DNA of 45,986 nt from Microbacterium karelineae. Lineage in GTDB: Bacteria; Actinomycetota; Actinomycetes; Actinomycetales; Microbacteriaceae. Each line of letters starts with the position of its first letter. Position 1 is the first letter of the stretch. Shown here in pieces: positions 17,000-24,544 of this stretch. The translations under genes and the position numbers were made by a program. The stretch is taken from assembly GCF_009745985.1 (NCBI RefSeq), contig NZ_WFIX01000189.1, forward strand, positions 1-45,986. Direction: 5' to 3'. The notes beneath the pieces were generated by a model that was given only the letters and a program-made list of their open reading frames with translations, did not search any database and was not told the origin of the DNA.

Positions 17000-17319
17000 G
17001 CATCGTGTACGCGATCGCGATCGTGCTCAGCGCGACGGGTATCGCCGTGCTCGACCGGCGATTCCATCTCGCGTTCGGCCGGGCGCCGCGTCGCACCGCC
17101 GTGCTGCTCGGCATCGGCGTCGCATTCTTCCTCGCGTGGGACGCCGTCGGGATCGCACTCGGTGTCTTCCGACACCTCGACTCGCGGTGGGCGACGGGGA
17201 TCATGGTCGCACCGCAGCTCCCGCTCGAGGAGGTGATGTTCGTCACGTTCCTCACCTACCTCACCCTCGTGCTGCTCGGCGCATGGCGACAGATCGACCA
17301 TCGGAAGGACGGGGCATGA
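16996..17319 (+). CDS. crtYe: C50 carotenoid cyclase subunit, CrtYe type
   Basis: This 107-residue membrane protein has three hydrophobic segments: YAIAIVLSATGIAVL, TAVLLGIGVAFFLAWDAVGIAL, and VMFVTFLTYLTLVLLGA. The conserved cyclase motif APQLPLEEVMF lies just before the third. It is half of a heterodimeric lycopene-type cyclase; the partner is the next gene. In C. glutamicum the pair forms epsilon rings (decaprenoxanthin), in Micrococcus gamma rings (sarcinaxanthin), in Dietzia beta rings. Ring type cannot be decided by eye. The GTG start overlaps the crtI stop by 4 bp. Confidence 0.88.
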   Translation: MSIVYAIAIVLSATGIAVLDRRFHLAFGRAPRRTAVLLGIGVAFFLAWDAVGIALGVFRHLDSRWATGIMVAPQLPLEEVMFVTFLTYLTLVLLGAWRQIDHRKDGA

Positions 17320-17642
17320 CCTACCTGCTGATGTCCGTCCCGTTCGTCGCCGTCGGCATGGTCGTCTTCGCGCTCGGCGCTGTCCGCGCGTCCCGCCGCC
17401 ACGACCTTCCGCAGTACCTCCGAGGGTGGGCCGGGGCGGCGGCATGTCTGCTGATCCTCACCGCGATCTTCGACAACGCGATGATGGCCGCCGGATTCTT
17501 CGACTTCGGCGACGGTCACACCACGGGCATAAGACTGGGACTCATCCCGCTTGAGGATCTCCTGTACCCGGCCGTCGGGTCTCTCCTCCTGGCAGGTGCG
17601 CTCGAGCTGCTCGACGGCCGCGGACGAGGGGAGCGCGCATGA
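17316..17642 (+). CDS. crtYf: C50 carotenoid cyclase subunit, CrtYf type
   Basis: The 108-residue partner subunit has three hydrophobic segments: LLMSVPFVAVGMVVFALGA, AGAAACLLILTAIFDNAMMA, and PAVGSLLLAGALELL. It carries the second conserved acidic motif GLIPLEDLLYP, and the IFDNAMMAAGFFDF region matches the family. It must pair with CrtYe for activity in known systems. The ATG at 17316 overlaps crtYe by 4 bp, and the next gene overlaps its stop by 4 bp. Confidence 0.88.
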   Translation: MTYLLMSVPFVAVGMVVFALGAVRASRRHDLPQYLRGWAGAAACLLILTAIFDNAMMAAGFFDFGDGHTTGIRLGLIPLEDLLYPAVGSLLLAGALELLDGRGRGERA

Positions 17643-18529
17643 CGGGCGTACTGACCGCGGCGCGTGCTCTCATCGTCGCCTCCCGCCCCCTGAGCTGGAT
17701 CAACACGGCGTATCCGTTCGCAGCGGTCATGATTCTCACGACGGGCGACATCGACGTGACGACGGTCGTCGGCACGCTGTTCTTCCTCGTGCCGTACAAC
17801 CTGCTCATGTACGGGGTCAACGACGTGTTCGACTACGCCTCCGACATCGCGAATCCCCGCAAAGGCGGCGTGGAGGGCGCGATGCTGCCCCCGCGACTTC
17901 ACCGCACGACGCTCTTCGCGGCCACCGCACTGACCGCTCCCTTCGTCGTCGCGCTCGCTTGGCTCGGTGCCGAGCGCCCAGAGAGCTGGGCGATGCTCGG
18001 CGTGAGCTTGTTTGCAGTGATCGCGTACTCGGCACCGGGGCTGCGGTTCAAGGAGGTCCCGTTGCTCGACTCGGTCACGTCGAGCACGCACTTCGTGACG
18101 CCGGCGCTCTGCGCGATCGCGCTCGCCGGGACGACGCTCACGACGCCGCTCATCGTCTCCCTCACGGCGTTCTTCCTGTGGGGGATGGCGAGTCATGCCT
18201 TCGGCGCTGTGCAGGACATCGTGCCCGACCGGCGAGCCGGCATCGGATCCATCGCGACGGCGCTGGGCGCTGCGCCGACCGTGCGCCTCACCGTCGCCCT
18301 GTGGTCCGGGGCGGGAGCGCTCATGCTGTTCACGCCGTGGCCGGCCGCGCTCGTCGCGGCCGTGGCGGTGCCGTACGTGGCGAGCGCTCTGCCCTACATC
18401 CGTGTGTCGGACGAGCGGTCGGGAAGCGTGCACCGAGCGTGGCGCCGTTTCCTCGTGATCAACTACGCCGCCGGCGCCGCGGTCACCATCCTCCTCATCG
18501 TCGGCGCGACGGAAGGCCTCTTCTCATGA
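17639..18529 (+). CDS. crtEb: Lycopene elongase (UbiA-type prenyltransferase)
   Basis: The 296-residue membrane prenyltransferase has the UbiA motif LLMYGVNDVFDYASD (NDxxD) near residue 60 and the second acidic motif VQDIVPDRRAGIGSIATALG near 195, with seven to nine hydrophobic helices. CrtEb adds two dimethylallyl units to lycopene, giving the C50 flavuxanthin skeleton that the CrtYe/CrtYf pair cyclises. Its presence with split cyclase genes is the reason to call the product a C50 rather than a C40 carotenoid. It overlaps the genes on both sides by 4 bp. Confidence 0.9.
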   Translation: MTGVLTAARALIVASRPLSWINTAYPFAAVMILTTGDIDVTTVVGTLFFLVPYNLLMYGVNDVFDYASDIANPRKGGVEGAMLPPRLHRTTLFAATALTAPFVVALAWLGAERPESWAMLGVSLFAVIAYSAPGLRFKEVPLLDSVTSSTHFVTPALCAIALAGTTLTTPLIVSLTAFFLWGMASHAFGAVQDIVPDRRAGIGSIATALGAAPTVRLTVALWSGAGALMLFTPWPAALVAAVAVPYVASALPYIRVSDERSGSVHRAWRRFLVINYAAGAAVTILLIVGATEGLFS

Positions 18530-19998
18530 CCCGCGTCCTCGTCACCGGCGCGACCGGCTACATCGGCGGCCGTCTCGTGCCCCAGCTGCTCGAGGCGGGG
18601 CACGAGGTCACGTGCCTGGTGCGCTCACCGTGGAAGCTCACCGACGTGCCCTGGGAGGATCGCGTGCGCGTCGTGGAAGGAGACCTGTCCGACGCCGATG
18701 CCGTGCGTCGTGCGATGGCGGGCGTCGACGTGGCGTTCTACCTCGTGCACTCGATGCGGGCCGGGACGGACTTCGGCGCGGCCGAGAAGCGCGATGCCAC
18801 GGTCTTCTCCGCGGCGGCCGCGGATGCCGGCGTCGGACGGATCGTCTACCTCGGCGGACTCCACCCGGCCGGCGCCCGTCTGTCCCCCCATCTCGCCTCC
18901 CGGGCCGCGATCGGCCGGGTGCTCCTGGACGGAGCCGTGCCCGCCGTCGTGTTCCAGGCCGGCATCGTGATCGGATCCGGTTCCGCATCGTTCGAGATGA
19001 TCCGTCACCTCACCGAGGTGCTGCCGTACATGCCGGCGCCGCGTTGGGTGCTTCATCGCGTCCAGCCGATCGCCGTGCGCGACGTCCTCCGCTACCTCAC
19101 GGCGTCCGTGACCCTGGCGGGCGACATCAACCGCCCCTTTGACATCGGCGGCCCGGACGTGCTGCGATACGGCCAGATGATGAACGGCTATGCCGTGGAG
19201 GCTGGGCTCCGGCAGCGCCCGATCGCAGCGCTGCCCGTGCTCACGCCATGGCTCGCCTCGCAATGGGTGAATCTCGTCACGCCGGTCCCACGCAGGATCG
19301 CCGTTCCGATCATCGCGTCGCTGCAGAATGACTGCGTCGCCGACGAGCACGACATCGACCGCGTGATCCCGCCGCCGGCGGAGGGACTGCTGTCGTATCG
19401 CGAGGCGGTGCGGCTCGCACTGCGTCGCGAGCGCGACGGCAAGGTCGAGACGAGCTGGCAGAGCGCGACGGTCCCCGGCGCCCCCAGCGACCCGCTGCCG
19501 AGCGACCCGGACTGGTCCGGACACGCGGTCCGGATCGACGAGCGCGAGCGGAGCAGCGGCGCATCCGCGGAGTCGGTCTGGGCGATCATCGAGTCGATCG
19601 GCGGCGCGAACGGATGGTATTCGTCCCCGATCGCCTGGGCGGTGCGGGGGTGGATCGACCGGATCGCGGGCGGCGTCGGCATGCGCCGCGGACGGCGGCA
19701 CCCGTCACGTCTCGCTACGGGAGATGTGATCGACGTCTGGCGCGTCGAATCGATCGACCGCGGGCGGCGTCTTCGTCTGCGGGCCGAGATGCGCATGCCG
19801 GGGCGGGGGTGGCTCGAGCTCGGCGTCGAGCCGGCCCAGACCGGCAGCGTGTACCGCCAGCGAGCGGTGTTCATTCCGAAGGGGCTCGCGGGGAGACTGT
19901 ACTGGGCGGTTCTCCTGCCGTTCCACGGGATCATATTCGGGGGCATGGTCGCGAGCATCCTGCACGCGGCCGAACGGTCGGGCGAGGAGCGAGCATGA
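18526..19998 (+). CDS. SDR-family NAD(P)-binding protein with DUF2867 C-terminal domain
   Basis: The 490-residue product combines two domains. Residues 1-300 are an atypical SDR with the Rossmann fingerprint RVLVTGATGYIGGRLVPQLL, VEGDLSDADAVRRAM and FYLVHSM. Residues about 345-485 are DUF2867-like, with SVWAIIESIGGANGWY, a basic DRIAGGVGMRRGRRHP stretch and a terminal LPFHGIIFGGMVASIL segment. The function of this family is unknown to me. It sits inside the carotenoid operon with 4-bp overlaps at both ends, so it may modify the pigment or another isoprenoid, or handle a redox cofactor; none of these is shown by sequence. Confidence 0.85.
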   Translation: MTRVLVTGATGYIGGRLVPQLLEAGHEVTCLVRSPWKLTDVPWEDRVRVVEGDLSDADAVRRAMAGVDVAFYLVHSMRAGTDFGAAEKRDATVFSAAAADAGVGRIVYLGGLHPAGARLSPHLASRAAIGRVLLDGAVPAVVFQAGIVIGSGSASFEMIRHLTEVLPYMPAPRWVLHRVQPIAVRDVLRYLTASVTLAGDINRPFDIGGPDVLRYGQMMNGYAVEAGLRQRPIAALPVLTPWLASQWVNLVTPVPRRIAVPIIASLQNDCVADEHDIDRVIPPPAEGLLSYREAVRLALRRERDGKVETSWQSATVPGAPSDPLPSDPDWSGHAVRIDERERSSGASAESVWAIIESIGGANGWYSSPIAWAVRGWIDRIAGGVGMRRGRRHPSRLATGDVIDVWRVESIDRGRRLRLRAEMRMPGRGWLELGVEPAQTGSVYRQRAVFIPKGLAGRLYWAVLLPFHGIIFGGMVASILHAAERSGEERA

Positions 19999-20453
19999 GG
20001 CTCTGGTCCCTCCACCCGCGCCACCTCGATCGCATCGGCCTCGTCGCCGCGTGGCGCGAGGCGCTCCTCGCACAGGCCGTGATCGCAGACCCGGAGCGCG
20101 GCTACTCACACCATCCGCAGCTGATCCGCTTCCGCGAGGCCGAGGAGCCAGCGCGTGCGATCGGTGACTTCCTCCTCGCCATCGTCGACGAGGCCGATGC
20201 GCGCGGCTACCGCTTCGCCCGCGACAAGATCCGCGAGACGGGATCGCTCGCGCCGCTCACCATCACCACGGGGCAGCTCGGCTACGAGTGGACCCACCTC
20301 ACGCGCAAGCTTCGCCGGCGCAGCCCCGATGTCTGGGGACGCTGGCGGGACCTGTCGGCGCCCGATCCCCATCCGATCTTCTCCGTCGTCGACGGACCGA
20401 TCGCCGACTGGGAGAAGTCGGATCCCGGATCCTCGAGCAGCGCCCGATCGTGA
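19995..20453 (+). CDS. Pyrimidine dimer DNA glycosylase (T4 endonuclease V-like, PF03013)
   Basis: The 152-residue protein resembles the bacterial branch of the pyrimidine-dimer glycosylase family: MRLWSLHPRHLDRIGLVAAW, REALLAQAV, GYSHHPQLIRFRE, ARGYRFARDKI and TTGQLGYEWTHLTRKL. T4 endonuclease V excises cyclobutane pyrimidine dimers and nicks at the abasic site. The WRE motif places Glu22 where T4 has its catalytic Glu23, but residue 2 is Arg, not the Thr2 whose amino group is the T4 nucleophile. The gene overlaps the SDR gene by 4 bp and ends 26 bp before the ferrochelatase gene, so a UV-repair enzyme is co-transcribed with pigment genes. Family call fairly firm from recall; activity needs proof. 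Confidence 0.8.
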   Translation: MRLWSLHPRHLDRIGLVAAWREALLAQAVIADPERGYSHHPQLIRFREAEEPARAIGDFLLAIVDEADARGYRFARDKIRETGSLAPLTITTGQLGYEWTHLTRKLRRRSPDVWGRWRDLSAPDPHPIFSVVDGPIADWEKSDPGSSSSARS

Positions 20454-20479
20454 CCCTTCCCAACCCTCCGGAGGTACGT

Positions 20480-21700
20480 ATGACCGATGCACATGCTGCG
20501 GCATTCCGCCGCGAGACCAAGCCGCCGCAGGCCCGCGGCCTGCATGTCGAGCCGGGAGCGGTCGTGGCGGCGGCGACCGCGGCGGCGCAGCACGGCCCGC
20601 CGCATGTCACGGAGCCTGTGACCTACGACGCGGTGCTGCTGTCGGGATTCGGCGGACCGGAAGGACAGGACGACGTGCTGCCCTTCTTGCGCAACGTCAC
20701 ACGGGGACGGGGCATCCCCGACGAGCGGCTCGAGGAGGTGGCGCAGCACTATCGCGCGTTCGGCGGCGTCAGCCCGATCAACGACCAGAACCGCGAACTC
20801 CGCGACGCACTCCGGGCGGCGCTCGCCGCAGCGGGGCTCGACCTTCCGGTGTACTGGGGCAATCGCAACTGGGAGCCCTACCTCGACGATGTCCTCGCCG
20901 AGGCGGCACGCGACGGGGTGCGTCGCATGATCGCCATCCCGACGAGTGCGTACTCCTCGTACTCGTCGTGCCGTCAGTATCGGGAGGACTGGGCGGACGC
21001 GCTGGAGGCGGCCGAGCAGCAGGACGTGATTCAGATCGACAAGGTGCGCCAGTTCTTCTCCCACCCGGGATTCGTGCAGCCGTTCGTCGAGGGTGTGCGA
21101 GACGGCATAGCGGCGGCGGAGGGCGCCGGCCATCGACCGGAAGCGATCGAGGTCCTCTTCACGACGCACAGCATCCCCTCCGCCGATGCCATGCTGTCCG
21201 GCGGAGACGCGTTCGACGGTGTCTCCGGCGGGGCGTACGAGGCCCAGCACCGCGCGGTGGCCGAGTACGTCATGGCCGCCGCGGCGCCCGGCGTGACGTG
21301 GCAGCTCGTCTACCAGTCACGCTCCGGCTCTCCGTCGACGCCGTGGCTCGAACCCGACGTCAACGACGCGATCATCTCGCTCTCGGATCGCACCGCCGTG
21401 CTGATCGTGCCGATCGGATTCGTGAGCGACCACCTGGAGGTTCTCTGGGATCTCGATCGCGAGGCGCGCGAGACGGCCGAGCGCGCGGGGACGTGGATCA
21501 CGCGTGTCGCGACGCCCGGAGTGCATCCGACGTTCGTCGACGCGCTCGTCGATCTCGTCCGAGAGCGGGCCGACGGCCGGGCTGTCACCGCACGCGCGAA
21601 CGTGACGGCGATCGGGCCCTGGTACGACGTGTGCCGGCCGGGCTGCTGCGCGAAGGCGGGCGGTGACCCGCGGCCCGCGATCGCCGGAGTCATGCCGTGA
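20480..21700 (+). CDS. cpfC: Ferrochelatase, probably coproporphyrin type
   Basis: The 406-residue enzyme has ferrochelatase motifs YDAVLLSGFGGPEGQDDVLPF, abridged to LLSGFGGPEG, and YRAFGGVSPIN. The metal-site strand is FTTHSIPSADA, followed by WQLVYQSRSGSP and VLIVPIGFVSDHLEVLWDLD, of which GFVSDHLEVLWDLD is diagnostic. Actinobacteria use this enzyme to insert Fe into coproporphyrin III. Cys pairs appear as YSSYSSCRQY and in the C-terminal PWYDVCRPGCC, consistent with the iron-sulfur ferrochelatases of actinobacteria. There is an N-terminal extension of about 50 residues rich in Ala, Pro and Gln. The ATG at 20480 is supported by CCGGAGG at 20467-20474. It is last in the photoprotection operon, with no other heme genes nearby. 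Confidence 0.88.
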   Translation: MTDAHAAAFRRETKPPQARGLHVEPGAVVAAATAAAQHGPPHVTEPVTYDAVLLSGFGGPEGQDDVLPFLRNVTRGRGIPDERLEEVAQHYRAFGGVSPINDQNRELRDALRAALAAAGLDLPVYWGNRNWEPYLDDVLAEAARDGVRRMIAIPTSAYSSYSSCRQYREDWADALEAAEQQDVIQIDKVRQFFSHPGFVQPFVEGVRDGIAAAEGAGHRPEAIEVLFTTHSIPSADAMLSGGDAFDGVSGGAYEAQHRAVAEYVMAAAAPGVTWQLVYQSRSGSPSTPWLEPDVNDAIISLSDRTAVLIVPIGFVSDHLEVLWDLDREARETAERAGTWITRVATPGVHPTFVDALVDLVRERADGRAVTARANVTAIGPWYDVCRPGCCAKAGGDPRPAIAGVMP

Positions 21701-21812
21701 ATCGGCTCGATCGGATGAATTCGTGACGTTCCCCGTTCTCGGCACGTCCTATCCATGTCGCAGTTCTCCGCGACCCGCGTCATCCACGCGGCGACCATTC
21801 GAGGAGTCCACC

Positions 21813-22250
21813 ATGTCGAACGCTTCCCACACCACCCCGGACGGCAAACCACGCCAGAGCGCCGAAGGCCCGACCGGCAGGACCACGATCGAGGACGGCG
21901 TCGTCGCCAAGGTCGCCGGCATCGCGGCGCGCGAGGCGACCGGGGTCTACGCCCTCGGCGGCGGTGCCGCCCGAGTCATGGGCGCCATCCGAGACGCGCT
22001 GAACACCACGGATCTCGCGCAGGGCATCAGCGTCGAGGTGGGGGAGAAGCAGGTGGCGGTCGACGTGAACGTCGTCGCCGAGTACCCCGTCGCGCTGCAG
22101 GACGTCGCCGACGGCGTGCGAGAGTCGGTGTACCGCGCGATGAGGGATCTCATCGGCATGGACGTCGCCGAGATCAACGTCACGATCAACGACGTCCACA
22201 TCCCGTCGGACGACGACGAGGACGGCGCACAGGAGGCGCGAGTCCGATGA
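21813..22250 (+). CDS. Asp23/Gls24-family envelope stress protein
   Basis: The 145-residue protein has the Asp23 core: TTIEDGVVAKVAGIAAREATGV, GISVEVGEKQVAVDVNVVAEYPVAL, VRESVYRAMRDLIGMDVAEINV and NDVHIP. Staphylococcal Asp23 is membrane-associated through AmaP and is linked to cell-envelope homeostasis. The N-terminal 30 residues are polar and disordered-looking, and the C-terminus is acidic (DDDEDG). The ATG at 21813 follows GAGGAG at 21801-21806. The 112 bp upstream hold no clear hairpin, so partial read-through from the ferrochelatase operon cannot be excluded. First gene of a tightly overlapping stress cluster. Confidence 0.88.
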   Translation: MSNASHTTPDGKPRQSAEGPTGRTTIEDGVVAKVAGIAAREATGVYALGGGAARVMGAIRDALNTTDLAQGISVEVGEKQVAVDVNVVAEYPVALQDVADGVRESVYRAMRDLIGMDVAEINVTINDVHIPSDDDEDGAQEARVR

Positions 22251-22438
22251 ACGGCACCGTCGTCGGCGCCGCCGTCGGAGCCACCCTCGTCGTGACCTGG
22301 ATCGCGCTCGGCTTCTGGGCATTCGTCCTCGTCGGCGTCGCGATGATCGTGGGGGCGATCATCGGCCGGGTCCTCGACGGGAGCATCGACGTCCGTGCCG
22401 TCGGCGACGCCCTGCGCGGGCGACGTTCGTCATCATGA
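22247..22438 (+). CDS. Small membrane protein (DUF2273-like)
   Basis: This 63-residue protein has two hydrophobic segments, VVGAAVGATLVVTWIALGF and AFVLVGVAMIVGAIIGRVL, then a short basic tail. Small DUF2273-type membrane proteins accompany Asp23 and AmaP genes in Gram-positive bacteria and may help anchor the complex; the family call rests on size, topology and position. It overlaps both neighbours by 4 bp. Confidence 0.7.
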   Translation: MNGTVVGAAVGATLVVTWIALGFWAFVLVGVAMIVGAIIGRVLDGSIDVRAVGDALRGRRSSS

Positions 22439-22773
22439 CCGGCGTCGTGCAGAGCGTCGAGGGGGTGCCGGGGCGCACGACGGTCTCGGCGCGCGCTCTC
22501 GGACGCCTCGCGACCGCGATCGTCGCGGACGCCGCGCGCGTCCCGGCGCCGCGCGTCGACGTGTCGCTCCGCGACGAGGCGGGACTCCTGGCCGCGGACA
22601 TCACGCTGCCGGCGTTCGTGGGCGATCCCGCGGGCGGGTCTCTCATGGACCGCGGGGCCGCGCTGCGGGCCTCCGTGACGACGGGGATGGCGGCGCTCGC
22701 CGCGCGGCAGGTGGATCCCGTCGCCGTGCGCTATGCGGGCGTGCACCGCCCGCGGGGGAGGCGGGTGACATGA
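22435..22773 (+). CDS. Second Asp23/Gls24-like protein
   Basis: The 112-residue product follows the Asp23 pattern in reduced form: GRTTVSARALGRLATAIVAD, then RVDVSLRDEAGLLAADITLP, then LRASVTTGMAALAARQVDP and VAVRYAGVHRP. It lacks the acidic tail of the first copy and has a basic end (RPRGRR). A structural or partner role in an Asp23-AmaP assembly is likely. Start and stop overlap neighbours by 4 bp. Confidence 0.7.
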   Translation: MTGVVQSVEGVPGRTTVSARALGRLATAIVADAARVPAPRVDVSLRDEAGLLAADITLPAFVGDPAGGSLMDRGAALRASVTTGMAALAARQVDPVAVRYAGVHRPRGRRVT

Positions 22774-23318
22774 CGGTCGCGACCGGTGTGCACCGCCGCC
22801 TGCTGCGGCGCGAGACGCACCGCGCGCGCACGGCACCGGCCGTCGCCGTCGCCGTCGCCAGCGCGCTGATCCTCATCGTGGCGCTCGCCGCGGGTGGGTG
22901 GATTCTCGTGGACCCGGCGGCCCGCGCGGCGGCAGAACGCGCCGCCGAGAGCGCCGCGGCCATCGGGATCCCGCTCGGTGTCGGCGCGATCGTCGCGGCC
23001 GTCGTCCTCATCGCGCTCGCGGTGCTTCCGGGGCGACGCGCCCGGCGCGGGCGCGCGACGCAGCGGATGGCGGTGCTCGTCGACGACGGGGTGCTCGCGG
23101 ATCTCGTCGCCGACAGGGTCGCGCGACGATGCGGGATCGGACGCTCTCAGGTCTCGGCGACGATCTCGCGTCGCCGGTGCGACGTCAGGGTCACGCCGAC
23201 GAGCGGCGTGGCGATCGACGACGGCGCGGTCAGGGGCGCGGCATCCGCCGCGCTCGAGGAGATGGGATTCCCGTCACCGGTGAGGGTGCGTTTCGCCGAG
23301 AGAGGAGTGGTGTCATGA
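22770..23318 (+). CDS. DUF6286-type membrane protein of the Asp23 cluster
   Basis: The 182-residue protein has a basic N-terminus, two transmembrane segments (AVAVASALILIVALAAGGWIL and GVGAIVAAVVLIALAVL), then a basic loop [12 protein letters not shown] and a soluble domain of about 85 residues. That domain (VARRCGIGRSQVSATISR, CDVRVTPTSGV, EEMGFPSPVRVRFAERG) resembles the C-terminal domain of AmaP-like proteins. Function unknown; position suggests a membrane component of the stress complex. Overlaps amaP by 4 bp. Confidence 0.7.
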   Translation: MTVATGVHRRLLRRETHRARTAPAVAVAVASALILIVALAAGGWILVDPAARAAAERAAESAAAIGIPLGVGAIVAAVVLIALAVLPGRRARRGRATQRMAVLVDDGVLADLVADRVARRCGIGRSQVSATISRRRCDVRVTPTSGVAIDDGAVRGAASAALEEMGFPSPVRVRFAERGVVS

Positions 23319-24175
23319 ACGCCACGAATCGCGCCCTCAACCGCGGTCTGCTTCTGCTGGTCGGTGCGCTGCTCGCGTCCGTCGGCGCCGCCCTCGTCGT
23401 CGTCAGCGCTCCGCCGGAGAGATTCGGAGGGATGCGCGGTGCGATCGTGGACGCCTCCGCGGCGGCGATGGCTCCGACGCTGGACGTCGCGTCGGGGGTC
23501 CGTGTGCCGATGGCGGGGGTCATCGCCGCAGCCGTCGCGCTCGTCGCGGTGATCGGGATCATCGCGTTCATCGCGACGCGCGGCCGCGGGCACACGACGA
23601 CCGTGGCGTGGGACGAGGGCGGCACGAGCGTCGACCGGAGCGTCGCCGACGCCGTGATCGCCGGTGCGCTGCGTGACAGGACCGACGTGCTCTCCGTGCG
23701 CACGACGAGCGCGGAGGTGAGGCGCTCGCCGGTGATCGGCCTCACTCTCCGGGCACGGCGGGGCGCGGACCTGGCGCAGATCGTGCGCGCCGCGGAGCAT
23801 GCGATCGAGGAGTGGGACGCGTTCGCGGGCCGGGAGGTGCCGATCCTCGTCCATCTCGCCGGCCCGCGATGGGTCGACGGCTGGCATTCGGCGACGCGCG
23901 TTCGAGGACCCGGAGGCGCATCCGCGCCTCTGACGAGTCGCCCCGAGATCGGGGCGCGACGAAGAGAAGGAGACAACGCCATGAGCGCTGAGGACAAGAT
24001 CAAGGCCGCTGCCGACAAGGCGAAGGGCAAGGCCAAGGAGGTCGCCGGCAAGGCGACCGACGACCGGGGGCTCGTCGCCGAGGGCAAGGCGGACCAGGCC
24101 AAGGGCCACGCCCGCGAGGCCGCCGGCGAGGTGAAGGACGCCGCGAAGGACGTCAAGGACTCCTTCGAGAAGTGA
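23315..24175 (+). CDS. amaP: AmaP-like membrane anchor, frame open into CsbD
   Basis: From ATG 23315 the frame encodes two transmembrane segments (RGLLLLVGALLASVGAALVVV and GVIAAAVALVAVIGIIAFIAT) and a cytoplasmic domain (TTVAWDEGGTSVDRSVADAV, GLTLRARRGADL, AGREVPILVHLAGPRWVDGW), which matches the Asp23 membrane anchor AmaP. There is no stop codon before the csbD start at 23981, in the same frame. Uninterrupted translation would give a 286-residue AmaP-CsbD fusion ending at 24175. A hairpin lies at the junction, and a TGA at 23931 is out of frame by one base. A true fusion, programmed read-through, or a single-base sequencing error are all possible; normal AmaP should end near residue 205-215. 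Confidence 0.7.
   Translation: MNATNRALNRGLLLLVGALLASVGAALVVVSAPPERFGGMRGAIVDASAAAMAPTLDVASGVRVPMAGVIAAAVALVAVIGIIAFIATRGRGHTTTVAWDEGGTSVDRSVADAVIAGALRDRTDVLSVRTTSAEVRRSPVIGLTLRARRGADLAQIVRAAEHAIEEWDAFAGREVPILVHLAGPRWVDGWHSATRVRGPGGASAPLTSRPEIGARRREGDNAMSAEDKIKAAADKAKGKAKEVAGKATDDRGLVAEGKADQAKGHAREAAGEVKDAAKDVKDSFEK
23939..23957. terminator. Hairpin inside the amaP-csbD junction
   Basis: The arms CGCCCCGA and TCGGGGCG form a compact GC hairpin just before the csbD ribosome site. It has no T tract and lies within an open frame, so it may act as an attenuator, RNA processing site or weak terminator. Confidence 0.4.
23981..24175 (+). CDS. CsbD-family stress protein
   Basis: The 64-residue hydrophilic protein starts MSAEDKIKAAADKAKGKAKE and continues with GKATDDRGLVAEGKADQAKG, the classic CsbD repeats of Lys, Ala and Gly with predicted amphipathic or disordered helix. 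CsbD proteins are abundant general-stress proteins of unknown mechanism. It has its own ribosome site (GAAGGAG at 23966-23972) but is also in frame with the upstream amaP gene, so it may be made both alone and as a fusion tail. Confidence 0.85.
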   Translation: MSAEDKIKAAADKAKGKAKEVAGKATDDRGLVAEGKADQAKGHAREAAGEVKDAAKDVKDSFEK

Positions 24176-24184
24176 GTCCGCTAC

Positions 24185-24211
24185 GGGGCGGGCTCGCTCA
24201 GAGCCCGCCCC
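24185..24211 (+). terminator. Strong GC hairpin after csbD
   Basis: GGGGCGGGCT (24185-24194) pairs perfectly with AGCCCGCCCC (24202-24211) across a 7-nt loop, directly after the csbD stop. No T tract follows. It probably terminates or attenuates transcription before the GlsB-type gene, separating high expression of csbD from downstream genes. Confidence 0.6.
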
Positions 24212-24243
24212 GGAACCCGCACGACAACAGACAAGGACACATC

Positions 24244-24510
24244 ATGGGATTCTTCAGCTTTCTCGTCCTCGGGCTGATCGCCGGCGCGATCGCGAAGCTC
24301 ATCATGCCGGGCAAGCAGGGCGGTGGATGGATCGTCACGCTCCTGCTCGGCGTCGTCGGCGCGATGCTCGGCGGATGGCTCGGCGGACTGATCTTCGACG
24401 TCGACCTCGGGTCGTTCTTCTCGCTGTCGACCTGGCTGCTCGCCATCGGCGGCTCGCTGATCGTGCTCGTCGTCTACGGTCTGATCACAGGACGCCGCAC
24501 GACCAGGTGA
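24244..24510 (+). CDS. GlsB/YeaQ/YmgE-family small membrane stress protein
   Basis: The 88-residue protein has three hydrophobic, Gly-rich segments: MGFFSFLVLGLIAGAIAKLI, GGGWIVTLLLGVVGAMLGGW, and WLLAIGGSLIVLVVYGLI, with the family motif IMPGKQGGG between the first two. GlsB genes are linked to Gls24 in enterococcal stress response, consistent with this cluster. It lies 68 bp after csbD beyond a hairpin and 34 bp before the sigma factor gene. Confidence 0.88.
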   Translation: MGFFSFLVLGLIAGAIAKLIMPGKQGGGWIVTLLLGVVGAMLGGWLGGLIFDVDLGSFFSLSTWLLAIGGSLIVLVVYGLITGRRTTR

Positions 24511-24544
24511 GGCTGCACGCGATCCGGGGAGGAGGGGCCGGGCG

